Assembly (NCBI RefSeq): GCF_011386835.1
Contig: NC_088791.1
Coordinates: forward strand, 54,889,498-54,953,497
Direction: 5' to 3'
Length of the DNA: 64,000 nt
Source of the DNA: Chrysemys picta bellii
Taxonomy: Eukaryota; Chordata; Testudines; Emydidae
A model generated the notes under the pieces. It did no database searches. It saw only the letters and a list, made by a program, of their open reading frames with translations, and was not told where the DNA came from. Shown one piece after another: positions 44,166 through 54,425 of the stretch. Positions within the stretch are counted from its first letter, which is position 1. Every line of letters begins with the position of its first letter. The translations under genes and the position numbers were made by a program.

Positions 44166-46620
44166 CATAGAATCATAGAATATCAGCGTTGGAAGGGACC
44201 TCAAGAGGTCATCTAGTCCAACCCCCTGCTCAAAGCAGGACCAATTCCCAGCTAAATCATCCCAGCCAGGGCTTTGTCAAGCCGGGCCTTAGAAACCTCC
44301 AAGGAAGGAGACTCCACCACCTCCCTAGGTAACGCATTCCAGTGTTTAACCACCCTCCTAGTGAAATGGTTTTTCCTGATATCCAACCTGGACCTCCCCC
44401 ACTGCAACTTGAGACCATTGCTCCTTGTTCTGTCATCTGCCACCACTGAGAACAGCCGAGCTCCATCCTCTTTGGAACCCCCCTTCAGGTAGTTGAAGGC
44501 TGCTATCAAATCCCCCCTCATTCTTCTCTTCTGGAGACCAAACAATCCCAGTTCCCTCAGCCTCTCCTCATAAGTCATGTGCTCCAGACACCTAATCATT
44601 TTTGTTGCCCTCTGCTGGACTCTTTCCAATTTTTCCACATCCTTCTTGTAGTGTGGGGACCAAAACTGGACACAGTATTCCAGATGAGGCCTCACCAATG
44701 TCGAATAAAGGGGAACAATCACGTTCCTCGATCTGCTGGCAATGCCCCTACTTATACAGCCCAAAATGCCGTTAGCCTTCTTGGCAACAAGAGCACACTG
44801 TTGACTCATATCCAGCTTCTCGTCCACTGTGACCCCTAGGTCCTTTTCTGCAGAACTGCTACCTAGCCATTCGGTCCCTAGTCTGTAGCAGTGCATGGGA
44901 TTCTTCCGTCCTAAGTGCAGGACTCTGCATTTGTCCTTGTTGAACCTCATCAGGTTTTTTTCGGCCCTATCATCTAATTTGTCTAGGTCCCTCTGTATCC
45001 GATCCCTACCCTCTAGTGTATCTACCACGCCTCCTAGTTTAGTGTCATCTGCAAACTTGCTGAGAGTGCAGTCCACACCATCCTCCAGATCATTAATAAA
45101 GATATTAAACAAAACCGGCCCCAGGACCGACCCTTGGGGCACTCCGCTTGAAACCGGCTGCCAACTAGACATGGAGCCACTGATCACTACCCGTTGAGCC
45201 CGACGATCTAGCCAGCTTTCTATCCACCTTACAGTCCATTCATCCAGCCCATACTTCTTTAACTTGGCGGCAAGAATACTGTGGGAGACCGTATCAAAAG
45301 CTTTGCTAAAGTCAAGGAATAACACATCCACTGCTTTCCCCTCATCCACGGAGCCAGTTATCTCATCATAGAAGGCAATTAGGTTAGTCAGGCACGACTT
45401 CCCCTTCGTGAATCCATGCTGACTGTTCCTGATCACTTTCCTCTCCTCTAAATGTTTCATAATTGATTCCTTGAGGACCTGCTCCATGATTTTTCCAGGG
45501 ACTGAGGTGAGGCTGACTGGCCTGTAGTTCCCTGGATCCTCCTTCTTCCCTTTTTTAAAGATGGGCACTACATTAGCCTTTTTCCAGTCATCTGGGACCT
45601 CCCCTGATCGCCAGGAGTTTTCAAAAATAATGGCTAATGGCTCTGCAATCTCACCCGCCAACTCCTTTAGCACCCTCGGATGCAGCGCATCTGGCCCCAT
45701 GGACTTGTGCACGTCCAGTTTTTCTAAATAGTCCCGAACCACTTCTTTCTCCACAGAGGGCTGGTCACCTTCTCCTCATACTGTACTGCCCAGTGCAGCA
45801 ATCTGGGAGCTGACCTTATGCGTGAAGACAGAGGCAAAAAAATCATTGAGTACATTAGCTTTTTCCACATCCTCGGTCACTAGGTTGCCTCCCTCATTCA
45901 GTAAGGGGCCCACACTTTCCTTGATTTTCTTCTTCTTGCTAACATACCTGTAGAAACCCTTCTTGTTACTCTTAACATCTCTTGCTAACTGCAACTCCAA
46001 GTGTGATTTGGCCTTCCTGATTTCACTCCTGCATGCCTGAGCAATATTTTTATACTCCTCCCTGGTCATTTGTCCAATCTTCCACTTCTTGTAAGCTTCT
46101 TTTTTGCGTTTAAGATCAGCAAGGATTTCACTGTTAAGCCAAGCTGGTAGCCTGCCATATTTACTATTCTTTCTACACATCGGGATGGTTTGTTCCTGCA
46201 ACCTCAATAAGGATTCTCTAAAATATAGCCAGCTCTCCTGGACCCCTTTGCCCTTCATGTTATTCTCCCAGGGGATCCTGCCCATCTGTTCCCTGAGGGA
46301 GTCAAAGTCTGCTTTTCTGAAGTCCAGGGTCCGTATTCTACTGCTCTCCTTTCTTCCTTGTGTCAGGATCCTGAACTCGACCATCTCATGGTCACTGCCT
46401 CCCAGGTTCCCATCCACTTTTGCTTCCCCTACTAATTCTTCCCTGTTTGTGAGCAGCAGGGCAAGAAAAGCTCTGTCCCTAGTTGGTTCCTCCTGCACTT
46501 GCACCAGGAAATTGTCTCCTACACTTTCCAAAAATTTCCTGGATTGCGTGTGCACCGCTGTACAAGCTGCAGCCCATGTGACATCCTCGGAGCCGTATAT
46601 TGTGAGGATGGAGCCCGCGT
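44166..46620 (-). mobile_element. CR1 LINE, copy 1, 5'-truncated
   Basis: The 3' end is at 44166, where the minus strand finishes with the GATTCTATG-type octamer repeat (plus strand CATAGAATCATAGAAT). The usual CR1 tail precedes it (plus strand GGAAGGGACCTCAAGAGGTC, CCCCCTGCTCAAAGCAGGAC). The 3' untranslated region is short (about 85 bp), then comes ORF2. The element reaches into the endonuclease domain; its exact 5' edge is unclear, because an open frame continues to 46804. The missing 5' portion is the normal outcome of incomplete reverse transcription. Confidence 0.93.
44252..45754 (-). CDS. CR1 ORF2 reverse transcriptase region, 500 codons open
   Basis: This is the reverse transcriptase part of CR1 ORF2, which copies the LINE RNA at the nicked chromosomal target. 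Visible motifs are [15 protein letters not shown] (about 56-69), [13 protein letters not shown] (76-88), [14 protein letters not shown] (112-125), [15 protein letters not shown] (144-158), [16 protein letters not shown] (202-217) and the catalytic FADDTKLGG box (234-242), with both aspartates kept. The C-terminal part ([28 protein letters not shown]) ends at the natural stop near the 3' end. Nothing is broken within these 500 codons. The ATG is not the native start: ORF2 continues upstream in another phase after a one-base insertion and TGA near 45755-45775. Function in this locus is not expected. Confidence 0.92.
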   Translation of the reverse strand: MEKEVVRDYLEKLDVHKSMGPDALHPRVLKELAGEIAEPLAIIFENSWRSGEVPDDWKKANVVPIFKKGKKEDPGNYRPVSLTSVPGKIMEQVLKESIMKHLEERKVIRNSQHGFTKGKSCLTNLIAFYDEITGSVDEGKAVDVLFLDFSKAFDTVSHSILAAKLKKYGLDEWTVRWIESWLDRRAQRVVISGSMSSWQPVSSGVPQGSVLGPVLFNIFINDLEDGVDCTLSKFADDTKLGGVVDTLEGRDRIQRDLDKLDDRAEKNLMRFNKDKCRVLHLGRKNPMHCYRLGTEWLGSSSAEKDLGVTVDEKLDMSQQCALVAKKANGILGCISRGIASRSRNVIVPLYSTLVRPHLEYCVQFWSPHYKKDVEKLERVQQRATKMIRCLEHMTYEERLRELGLFGLQKRRMRGDLIAAFNYLKGGSKEDGARLFSVVADDRTRSNGLKLQWGRSRLDIRKNHFTRRVVKHWNALPREVVESPSLEVSKARLDKALAGMI

Positions 46621-46804
46621 AACATGTAGCTGCATATGAGGTCTGCAATGGTAAATAAGTTGAGAACTTCTGGTCCAGACTAATCCTTATCTTATGCTTG
46701 GATCTTTCAAGCAACTCTACAAAGTACACTGAAGCTTCTCCAGCTTCCTCATGAGCAGTAGCTCTTGCCACATGCTGCTGTGTTCCTTGATCCATCCAAA
46801 GCAA
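45776..46804 (-). pseudogene. CR1 ORF2 upstream part: endonuclease C-terminus and linker
   Basis: Residues from about 85 onward read QSRKFLESVGDNFLVQVQEE, then NLGGSDHEMVEFRIL, where SDH is the C-terminal catalytic motif of AP-type LINE endonucleases. The linker follows (PMCRKNSKYGRLPAWLNSEI, KKGFYRYVSKKKKIKESVGP). The frame stops at ALGSTV. Compared with the second CR1 ([19 protein letters not shown]), a one-base insertion turns the next codon into TGA and shifts phase into the 500-codon frame. About 85 residues upstream of QSRKF are open; the part around EDVTWAAACTAV may still be CR1 endonuclease, while the first 60 are unrecognised and could be flanking DNA. Domains N-terminal to this are missing. 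Confidence 0.8.
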
Positions 46805-48319
46805 GGCCTGAGCTTGTATCTTCTTTTGGCATTGATTGACCAGGATTTTCCTCTGCCCTGATCCAGCTCTTTAATCACATGCCAACGGCTGTCTTACCCA
46901 TTCTCCCTGCCAATTTTTAATAGCACCCTGTCTTTCCTTACTTGCAACAGCAAGTATACTTATCATTATTGGTCCTGAATGTGTTGGAAATACTCCTTCA
47001 TTTACTTTAAACTAATGGGCATCCTGCCTCTCATTCTTTATTGCTGCACTCTGAGTTTCAAAATGTCATTCTTTTTTTCCCTTTTTTTCATGTACTGGTG
47101 AAATGACTGTTATTTCTACTTTGTCTGCCTACTGATCTTTCATTGATCAAAACATACAACCTGGAACATTTTATTGGTATAAATGTGTATACAACATAGA
47201 CATTCGGGATGCACTGTACAATTAGAAAAAAGAAGAAAATAAGAAATGAAATATATAGCAATGTACGGTCTTTAAATTGGTAAAGTCAGAAAGGGGCCAG
47301 CACCATTAAAAGTAGTGAGAAATGGTCAGCAGCAACTATATTGAAAGGTTCTTTTCTTTACTGCTGCAAACATAATGAACTCCTTGTACCAATAATTTTT
47401 TTTTGCTTTTTTAAAAACTCTATTCTTCACAACCTCTGCTCCTCTCTCCAACATTTCTCCATGACATTCACCCAGCAACAACAACAGAGGAGAAGAAAGA
47501 CATCATATGCAGCCTTTCTGACCAAGGAATGAGGAACCCTTACCCAAATGCCATTGGTCTTATACAATAATACCAGGTGGCATGGGACAATTCCCAGAGA
47601 AAATCAGTGAGTTCAGAAAATGGCTGTAGGCTTCTTAAAACTCACTGCTGTTTTTCATTCTCCCCATTTTTTTCTCCATAAAGAAAATCTCTAGAAGCAT
47701 TGATTTCCAAAGATGTGACAAAGAATTGCCTACTGAGTTGGTAATGACTGCTTTCATTTCTGTAAAAAGGGAAGTATTATTTGTATTAATAGCAGCACCT
47801 AAGAGCACCAGTCAAGAATCAAGATTCCACTGTGCTAGTCTCTGCAAAAAAGGCCTGAAGAGCTCACAATCTAGGCCTCAGGCAACACCTCATTGGAGAA
47901 GGAATTTTTGAGTACAAAAATGTTGTCTACTAAAAGTACATTAGGGTTTAAAAGAATCCATACACCAAAACAATTGTATAGTATTGACATAATTAGATAC
48001 AGATCCATCCATCCATCCATTGTTAGGCTGTCCATGGGTCAGCCCTGGATCAGGACAGAACATTTTCTTTTGTTTGTTTTATTGCTGTTTCAAGATTTCC
48101 TTGTCGAGCGTTTGGATTTGGTCCTGTATACTGATCTCTACAAACATTTTTAATGCATTCTCTTATTGTTTGATCCTTGTTTCAAATCTTTTATTTGGAA
48201 TAGCTGCCAGGTAAAAGCTTTGAGCCCTTGCCACTCAATATGCTTTCCAACACAGGTGGTAGCTACTTCATGTTAGTGGTCATTGGCAGGCACTTGTGTG
48301 ATCCTTTTTTTTTTCTTCT
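46805..48319. other. Unassigned stretch
   Basis: No gene is recognised; it includes the ancient repeat copy at 47780. A short CAACAACAA patch near 47473 gives a Gln-rich frame that I do not trust. Confidence 0.5.
47780..47890 (+). repeat. Ancient amniote interspersed repeat
   Basis: TATTTGTATTAATAGCAGCA, CCTAAGAGCACCAGTCAAGA, CCACTGTGCTAGTCTCTGCA, then GAGCTCACAATCTAGGCC is the clearest copy of the family seen also at 17262, 20186 and 20640. Confidence 0.65.
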
Positions 48320-48493
48320 CATAGAACTGGAAGGGACCCTGAAAGGTTATTGAGTCCAGCCCCCTGCCTTCACTAACAGGACCAAGTACTGATGTTTCCC
48401 CCCCCCCCATTCCTAAGCAGCCCCCTCAAGGATTGAGCTCACAACCCTGGGTTGAGCAGGCCAATGCTCAAACCACTGAGCTATCCTTCCTCC
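48320..48493 (-). mobile_element. tRNA-derived SINE of the tortoise Cry type, copy 2
   Basis: The minus strand reads GGATAGCTCAGTGGTTTGAG, then GGTTGTGAGCTCAATCCTTG (A-box-like and B-box-like). After a G10 run it continues with CAGTACTTGGTCCTGTTAGT and the CR1-like tail GGGGGCTGGACTCAATAACC. It has the same composition as 14343-14510. No duplication could be resolved because the flanks are pyrimidine-rich. Confidence 0.87.
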
Positions 48494-49245
48494 TTTTAAG
48501 TTGTATGTTGCTCTTGGTTCTTTCATTTTCCATAGGCCAGTAGCTTTGGCCATTTCCTTTCCAGAGCTTTTTCCCCATTAAGGTTTCTTCTTATACTTAA
48601 TGTTATTTTTCTCTTTCATTTCTAATGTGCCACCACCATAGTATATAGGTATCACTAGCTCATGTCGTTTTCTGACCTCAAACTGGAAAAATCTATTAAT
48701 CTCCTGCTGTTATTGTGCTCTGCCAGCCCCTTATCTCACTAAAATTTAGGATGCCTAACCAACTCCTGCTGCTTAAAACTCCCTTCAGCCTCTGTTGCCT
48801 TGCAGCTGACCATTTCTCACTTCTCTTAATGGTGTTGGCTCCTTTCTGACTTTACCAATTTGAGCTTGCTGTCATCAGTCCTCCTAATTTTCCCCATTCT
48901 TACTAATATAATTTGATTTTTCTATTTATTGGTGAAAGCAGGAGAAAAATCTACATGCTGAGTTCACATCTGAGAAGTCTGGAAGCATTCCCAACCCTTT
49001 TCTTAATCACAAATTATTTCATTTTCATTTCTACCATTATAGATAGGAGAACTTCAGAGATAATAAGGTTTCTGCAATCTGGATGTTTAGTTCTGCAGAA
49101 ACTGTGCTTTGCACTGTTGATTTCCCTCCGATTTTTGCCAATGAGTGTATAAGGATAACATTTTCTTTCCCGCCTTATATTTATCTTGTTGAAGCTGGCA
49201 CTTTTTCAGCGCAGACCATCGTTAACTTCAATTTTTTTTACTACA
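48494..49245. other. Unassigned stretch
   Basis: No gene or repeat family is recognised. Confidence 0.5.
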
Positions 49246-49463
49246 CTATACAGCAGTGGTGGGCAACCTGTGGCCCATCAGGGTATAGAATCATAGAATA
49301 TTAGGGTTGGAAGGGACCTCAGGAGGTCATCTATCCAACCCCCTGCTCAAAGCAGGATCAGTCCCCAACTAAATCATCCCAGCCAGGGCTTTGTCAAGCC
49401 AGGCCTTAAAAACTGCTAAGGAAGGAGATTCCACCAACTCCCTAGGTTACCCATTCCAGTGCT

Positions 49464-50663
49464 TCACCACCCTCCTAGTGAAAATGTTTTTCCTAATATC
49501 AAACCTATACCTCCCCACTGCAATTTGAGACCATTACTCCTTGTTCTGTCATCTGCCACCACTGAGAACAGTCTAGATCCATCCTCTTTGGAATCCCCTT
49601 TCAGGTAGTTGAAAGCAGTTATCAAATTCCCCCTCATTCTTCTCTTCTGCAGACTAAACAATCCCAGTTCCCTCAGCCTCTCCTCATAAGTCATGTGCTC
49701 CAGCCCCCTAATCATTTTTGTTGCCCTCTGCTGGACTCTTTCCAATTTTTCCACATCCTTCTTGTAGTGTGGGGCCCAAAACTGGACACAGTATTCCAGA
49801 TGAGGCCTCACCAATGTCGAATAAAGGGGAACGATCACGTCCCTCGATCTGCTGGCAATGCCCCTACTTATACAGCCCAAAATGCCGTTAGCCTTCTTGG
49901 CAACAAGAGCACACTGTTGACTCATATCCAGCTTCTCGTCCACTGTAACCCCTAGGTCCTTTTCTGCAGAATTGCTGCCTAGCCACTCAGTCCCTAGTCT
50001 GTTGCAGTGCATGAAATTCTTCCGTCCTGAGTGCAGGACTCTGCACTTGTCCTTGTTGAACCTCATCAGATTTATTTTGGCCCAATCCTCTAATTTGTCT
50101 AGGTCCCTCTGTATCCTATCCCTACTCTCCAGTGTATCTACCACTCCTCCTAGTTTAGTGTCATGTGCAAACTTGCTGAGGGTGCAATCCATGCTATCCT
50201 CCAGATCATTAATGAAGATATTGAACAAAACCGGCCCCAGGACCGACCTTTGGGGCACTCCGCTTGATACCAGCTGCCAACTAGACATGGAATCATTGAT
50301 CACCACCCGTTGAGCCTGATGAACTAGCCAGCTTTCTCTCCACCTTATAGTCCATTCATCCAGCCCATCCTTCTTTAACTTGCTGGCAAGAATACTGTGG
50401 GAGACCGTATCAGAAGCTTTGCTAAAGTCAAGGAATAACACACCCACTGCTTTCCCCTTATCCACAGAGCCAGTTATCTCCTCATAGAAGGCAATTAGGT
50501 TAGTCAGGGTTGACTTTCCCTTGGTGAATCCATGCTGACTGTTCCTGCTCACTTTCCTCTCCTCAAAGTGCTTCAAAATTGATTCCTTGAGGACCTGCTC
50601 CATGATTTTTCCTTGAGGTGAGGCTGACTTGCCTGTAGTTCCCCGGATCCTCCTCCTTCCCAT
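49464..50663 (-). pseudogene. CR1 ORF2 reverse transcriptase, disrupted
   Basis: From [20 protein letters not shown] onward the frame matches copy 1. The catalytic box reads FAHDTKLGG, so the first aspartate of the FADD motif has become histidine, and [12 protein letters not shown] has become LDFSKASDTVSH. The frame is lost at the C-terminus (GKTFSLGGW instead of the normal end). Upstream the N-terminal motif continues in another phase and has a TGA after FENSF, near 50727. The enzyme is dead. Confidence 0.9.
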
Positions 50664-50834
50664 TTTTAAAGATGGGCATTACATTAGCCTTTTTCCCGTC
50701 ATCCGGGACCTCCCCTGATCAAAATGAGTTTTCAAAGATAATGGCCAATGGCTCTGCAATCCCATCCACCAACTCCTTTAGCACCCTTGGATGCAGTGCA
50801 TCTGGCCCCATGGACTTGTGCTTGACCAGCTTTT

Positions 50835-51422
50835 CTAAATAGTCCCGAACCACTTCTTTCTCCACAGAGGGCTGGTTACCTCCTCCCATACTGTGCTGCC
50901 TAGCGCAGTAGTCTGGGAGCTGACCTTGTTCGTGAAGACAGAGGCAAAAAAAGTATTGAGTACATTATCTTTTTCCACATCCTCCGTCACTAGGTTGCCT
51001 CCCTCATTCAGTAAAGGGCCTTGTAACATCCCTTGCTAGCTGCAACTCCAGTTGTGATTTGGCCTTCTTGTGATTTCACTCCTGCATGCCTGTACAATAT
51101 TTTTATACTCCTCCCTGGTCATTTGTCCAAGCTTCCACTTCTTGTAAGCTTCTTTTTTGTGTTTAAGACAGTATTTGGTCCTGCCATGTGGGCAGGGGAC
51201 TGGACTCGATGACCTCTCGAGGTTCCTTCCAGCCCTAGAATCTATGAATCTATGAATAAGGATTTCACTGTTAAGCCAAGCTGGTAGCCTGCCATATTTA
51301 CTATTCTTTCTACACATCGGGATGGTTTGTTCCTGCAACCTCAATAAGGATTCTTTAAAATACAGCCAGCTCTTCTGGACTCCTTTCCCCCTCATGTTAT
51401 TCTCCCAGGGGATCCTGCCCAT
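50835..51422 (-). pseudogene. CR1 ORF2 linker region, disrupted
   Basis: Fragments GPLLNEGGNLVTEDVEKDNV and MGRIPWENNMRGKGVQKSWL are recognisable from copy 1. They are separated by the roughly 75-bp deletion near 51020 and interrupted by the nested insertion. Not functional. Confidence 0.85.
51169..51257 (+). mobile_element. 3' fragment of a CR1 or CR1-tailed SINE nested in CR1 copy 2
   Basis: The plus strand reads GTATTTGGTCCTGCC, GGACTGGACTCGATGACC, GAGGTTCCTTCCAGCCCT, then two copies of AATCTATG, so it lies opposite to the host CR1. Host sequence GTTTAAGA stops at 51168 and AAGGATTTC resumes at 51258; copy 1 has five more bases (TCAGC) at that point, so a few target bases were lost. With only the tail present, LINE and SINE cannot be told apart. 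Confidence 0.85.
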
Positions 51423-52190
51423 CTGTTCCCTGAGGGAGTCAAAGTCTGCTTTTCTGAAGTCCAGGGTCCGTATTCTGCTGCTCTCCTTTCTTCCTTATGT
51501 CAGGATCCTGAACTCGACCATCTCATGGTCACTGCCTCCCAGGTTCCCATCCACTTTTGCTTCCCATTACTAATTCTTCCCTGTTTGTGAGCAGCAGGTC
51601 AAGAAGAACTCTGCCCCTAGTTCATTCCTCCAGCACTTGCACCAGGAAATTGTAATCTGATTGCGGGCCGCGAGACATTTTGTTGATGTTGACCATCTGC
51701 AGGCACGGCCCCCCGCAGCTTCCAGTGGCCGCGGTTCACCATTCCTGGCCAATGGGAGCTGCGGGAAGCAGCGGGCTGCTGTGGATGATCAATGTTAACA
51801 AACTGTCTCATGGCCCGCAATCAGATTACCCTGATGGGGCGTATGCTGCCCACAGGCTGCAGGTTGCCCACCACTGCTATACAGTGTCCCTAGAGTAAGT
51901 TTCACAGCTGACTGATTATTTGTTTATTTATTTATGTTTTGTATTTCCCCCCCTCTTCATTTGTGTGAATATCTTCTTGGAATTTTGAAACTTAAATGTC
52001 TTTCCTTATAGATTTCTCTCCTTCTTCTTTTTGGCAAACATTGGAATCTCTCCTGTGTTTCTGATTCAATCGAAGTTAGCATGGCTCTTCTCATATGTCT
52101 TCTAGTTCATGAGAAACTTCGCTGATAAGTGGTCGGTTAATAACGGCTGCTACTGATTACAGTGATGGAATCGTGGATTTCTTTTTAAGG

Positions 52191-52250
52191 CTCTGATTCA
52201 GCAAAGCATTTAACCGTGAACTTGACATTAACACATGAGTGGTGACCCCA
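52191..52250. repeat. Half copy of the TAAAGTTAAG-type palindromic repeat
   Basis: CTCTGATTCAGCAAAGCATT, then AACACATGAGTGGTGACCCC resembles one arm and the turn of the family at 34441 and 39876. Confidence 0.4.
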
Positions 52251-52950
52251 TTTGTATAAAGATTTTTGCAGTGGGCATAACGCAGAACATCCCCGCAATA
52301 TTCCTTGAGGTTATTGTTCATTAGCATGAAAATCTGTAGTAACTGTCTCACTTCTGCCAGCATAGAACTTGTACTCTTCACTGGTAGGATATTAAAACAC
52401 AGGATTACTAACAAATTTATGTTTCCCCTTCCCATTGTCTGCCAACATATAGTTTCCTTTGCTATTATTATACTCATGAAAAATTGCTTGTTAATAGTCT
52501 TTTGCCATCCGCTGCATTATCTAAGGTAGTCTATGCAAAAAGTTTCTCACATAACTAAAACATGCACTCTCTTGCAGAGATTGATAAGAAAAAACTCATC
52601 AGCTTGCATGGGCTGGTTAACTTGTTTTTGTCACCTGCAAAATGTATTTTTTTGCTTAGCAGGTGATTTAATGAAAAGTACAAAATCCACAAAGACAGAA
52701 ATATACTAAGAGTGGATAAAAGTTAACATTGAAAAAATATTTCAAAGCAGCATCTCAAAATCTTGCCCCTAGCTGAACTTGGTGCTTTACTAGGATTAAA
52801 CAATTTATGAGGATCAAGTTATGTCTAGCAGGAATTAGTCAAATCCATCTGACAATTCCCCTTCTTTGCTTCAGCGATACGTTCACAAGTTAAGGCTACT
52901 CTAGGTCAGTTCTGAACATGGGGATTCTGTTTTTAGAAATAAATGATTAT

Positions 52951-52995
52951 TTCAGTGGGAGCTTCTCCATGCTCAGCACTTTTGAAAATCAGGCT
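52951..52995. repeat. Half copy of the CTGAG-type palindromic repeat
   Basis: TTCAGTGGGAGCTTCTCCAT, then GCTCAGCACTTTTGAAAATC is the mirrored arm of the type found at 21291. Confidence 0.4.
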
Positions 52996-53205
52996 ACTTG
53001 TGGTTAAATAAGGATTTAAAGGCCTAGCTTCAGATATCACTTTTTTTAAAATACATAATGCATCTCGGTTATGAAGGTTTTTTTCAGTCTCTTCACTTAA
53101 AGCAGGGATTCAGGTTGTTTGGTACAAAATTCACCAATTTTACAGTACACAATCTGTGGATAAAGACTGAATTTTCTGAGGATTTTCAGCTAAATCTGTT
53201 ACTAA

Positions 53206-53478
53206 GGCCTGGTCTACCCTGGGGGGGAGAGGGGATCGATCTAAGTGAATAACGTAGCTGAAGTCAACGTACTTAGATCGACTTACCGTGGTGTCTTCAC
53301 CGCGGTGAGTCGACTGCAGCCACTCCCCCATCGACTCCCCTTCTCGCGGCAGTGGAGTACAGGAGTTGACGGGAGAGCACTCGAGGGTTGATTTATCGTG
53401 TCTAGACTAGATGCGATAAATCGACCCCCGCTGGCTCGATCGCTGCCCGCTGATCTGGCAGGTAGTGTAGACATACCC
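53206..53478 (+). mobile_element. PIF/Harbinger-type MITE, copy 5 (273 bp)
   Basis: The left end is GGCCTGGTCTACCCT and the right end is TAGTGTAGACATACCC. The flanks are TAA (53203-53205) and TTA (53479-53481), a near match to the TWA duplication. Hairpins lie near 53246-53280 and 53390-53425 (ATTTATCGTGTCTAGACTAG). Several CpGs have become TG or CA, so this copy looks older than copies 2-4. Confidence 0.85.
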
Positions 53479-54393
53479 TTACTTTGTTTAGCTACCCAAT
53501 GGGATTATAGCTTCTCTTACCCTCAATAAGAATAACCATGGCTATGCTTGGTGTGTGAAGGGGAGCTTTTAGTAAGGATGATCACCATTTCCAATACAAC
53601 TGAAACTGCAGATCACCCTCAGGGAAGAGGGCCACCGTGCTCAGTTTTTAGGAAACTAAGATAGATAAAGTATACCTCAAAGCTTGCCTTAGGGAGCAGT
53701 GACAGAGTTCCTGGAAGAGAAAAGTTATGGGCTCCGGAGGTGGGGCTGTCCAGCCTCTGAAATTCTGCAGCTTTGACAGATGCCTCTCTGAGGTGGTATG
53801 GTTGACCCTGAGGGGCAGATGTTGCGCTTGGCCGTCTCCCTATGTCCCAGGAATGCAAGCACCACTGTACAGATAACACTAAAATGAGTTCTCCTTTATT
53901 GATAAAGGGTTTTTTTTAACCTCTTTCTTTTTACCTTTGCAGGACTGAGTGGAGCAGATAAGATAATCCTCCTTTTGTTCTAGACAATGCCAGTACCCTT
54001 CTACAATCTCTGGTACGGTCAAGGGACACACCAAAAGGTCCATCTGAACTACCTTTTTTTTCCTGCTCTTTCTCATCAGGATGTGGTAGTATTTTTCAGT
54101 GCAAAGCAGTTTGCCTGAGATAGCTAATTTAAAGGTATCCAGGGAGAACAGTGCAGTGCAACCAAGTGAAGATTCTGTCTGAGGATTCTGTTACTGTCCT
54201 ACTGTGTGAGTGCATCTAGGAACTGACCATGTATTTCTGGCATAATGTTACTTTATTTTGTATTGGTTCCTGAAGCACTAGGGTGGGGGGGCATGTTTTT
54301 ATATCTTTGTTGGTTATAGTGCATATCTTTACAGTCTATCCCATTTAAGCCTTGTAGACATTTTCTTGATCTTGTTTTCCAGGATAGTTAAGG

Positions 54394-54425
54394 AAGGGTG
54401 TTGTGTCAAGAAAGGGTGTTGTGTC
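54394..54425 (+). repeat. 18-bp-period tandem duplication
   Basis: AAGGGTGTTGTGTC occurs at 54394-54407 and 54412-54425 separated by AAGA, a small replication-slippage duplication. Confidence 0.9.

Larger units (their letters stand above)
49286..51652 (-). mobile_element. CR1 LINE, copy 2, inserted in the hAT MITE
   Basis: The 3' end abuts the MITE at 49286 with the TAGAATCATAGAAT octamer repeat. The 5' edge is at about 51652, where the MITE resumes with TAATCTGATTGCGGGCC. At least a TA is shared at the two junctions, so any target duplication is very short, which is usual for CR1. Relative to copy 1 it lacks roughly 75 bp near 51020 and carries the nested insertion at 51169-51257. Confidence 0.93.
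49254..51876. mobile_element. hAT MITE with CAGTGGTGGGCAACCTG termini, split by a CR1
   Basis: The left end CAGTGGTGGGCAACCTG and the right end CAGGTTGCCCACCACTG are exact inverted repeats. The flanks CTATACAG (49246-49253) and CTATACAG (51877-51884) are an exact 8-bp duplication. Only 49254-49285 and 51653-51876 belong to the MITE; the rest is the inserted CR1. The interior core (GGTTCACCATTCCTGGCCAA, TGGGAGCTGCGGGAAGCAGC) is shared with 19561 and 25187. Confidence 0.95.
51885..53202. other. Mostly unassigned stretch
   Basis: The traces of ancient palindromic repeats at 52191-52250 (CTCTGATTCAGCAAAGCA arm) and 52951-52995 (AGTGGGAGCTTCTCCATG, GCTCAGCACTTTTGAAAATC) are the only items recognised. 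Confidence 0.45.

Noticed and set aside
44130..46612. Inverted similarity between about 44130-44163 and 46580-46612 flanking the first CR1
   Set aside because: The match is short and gapped, and the right segment lies in the open frame contiguous with CR1, so it is not convincing as a terminal repeat.
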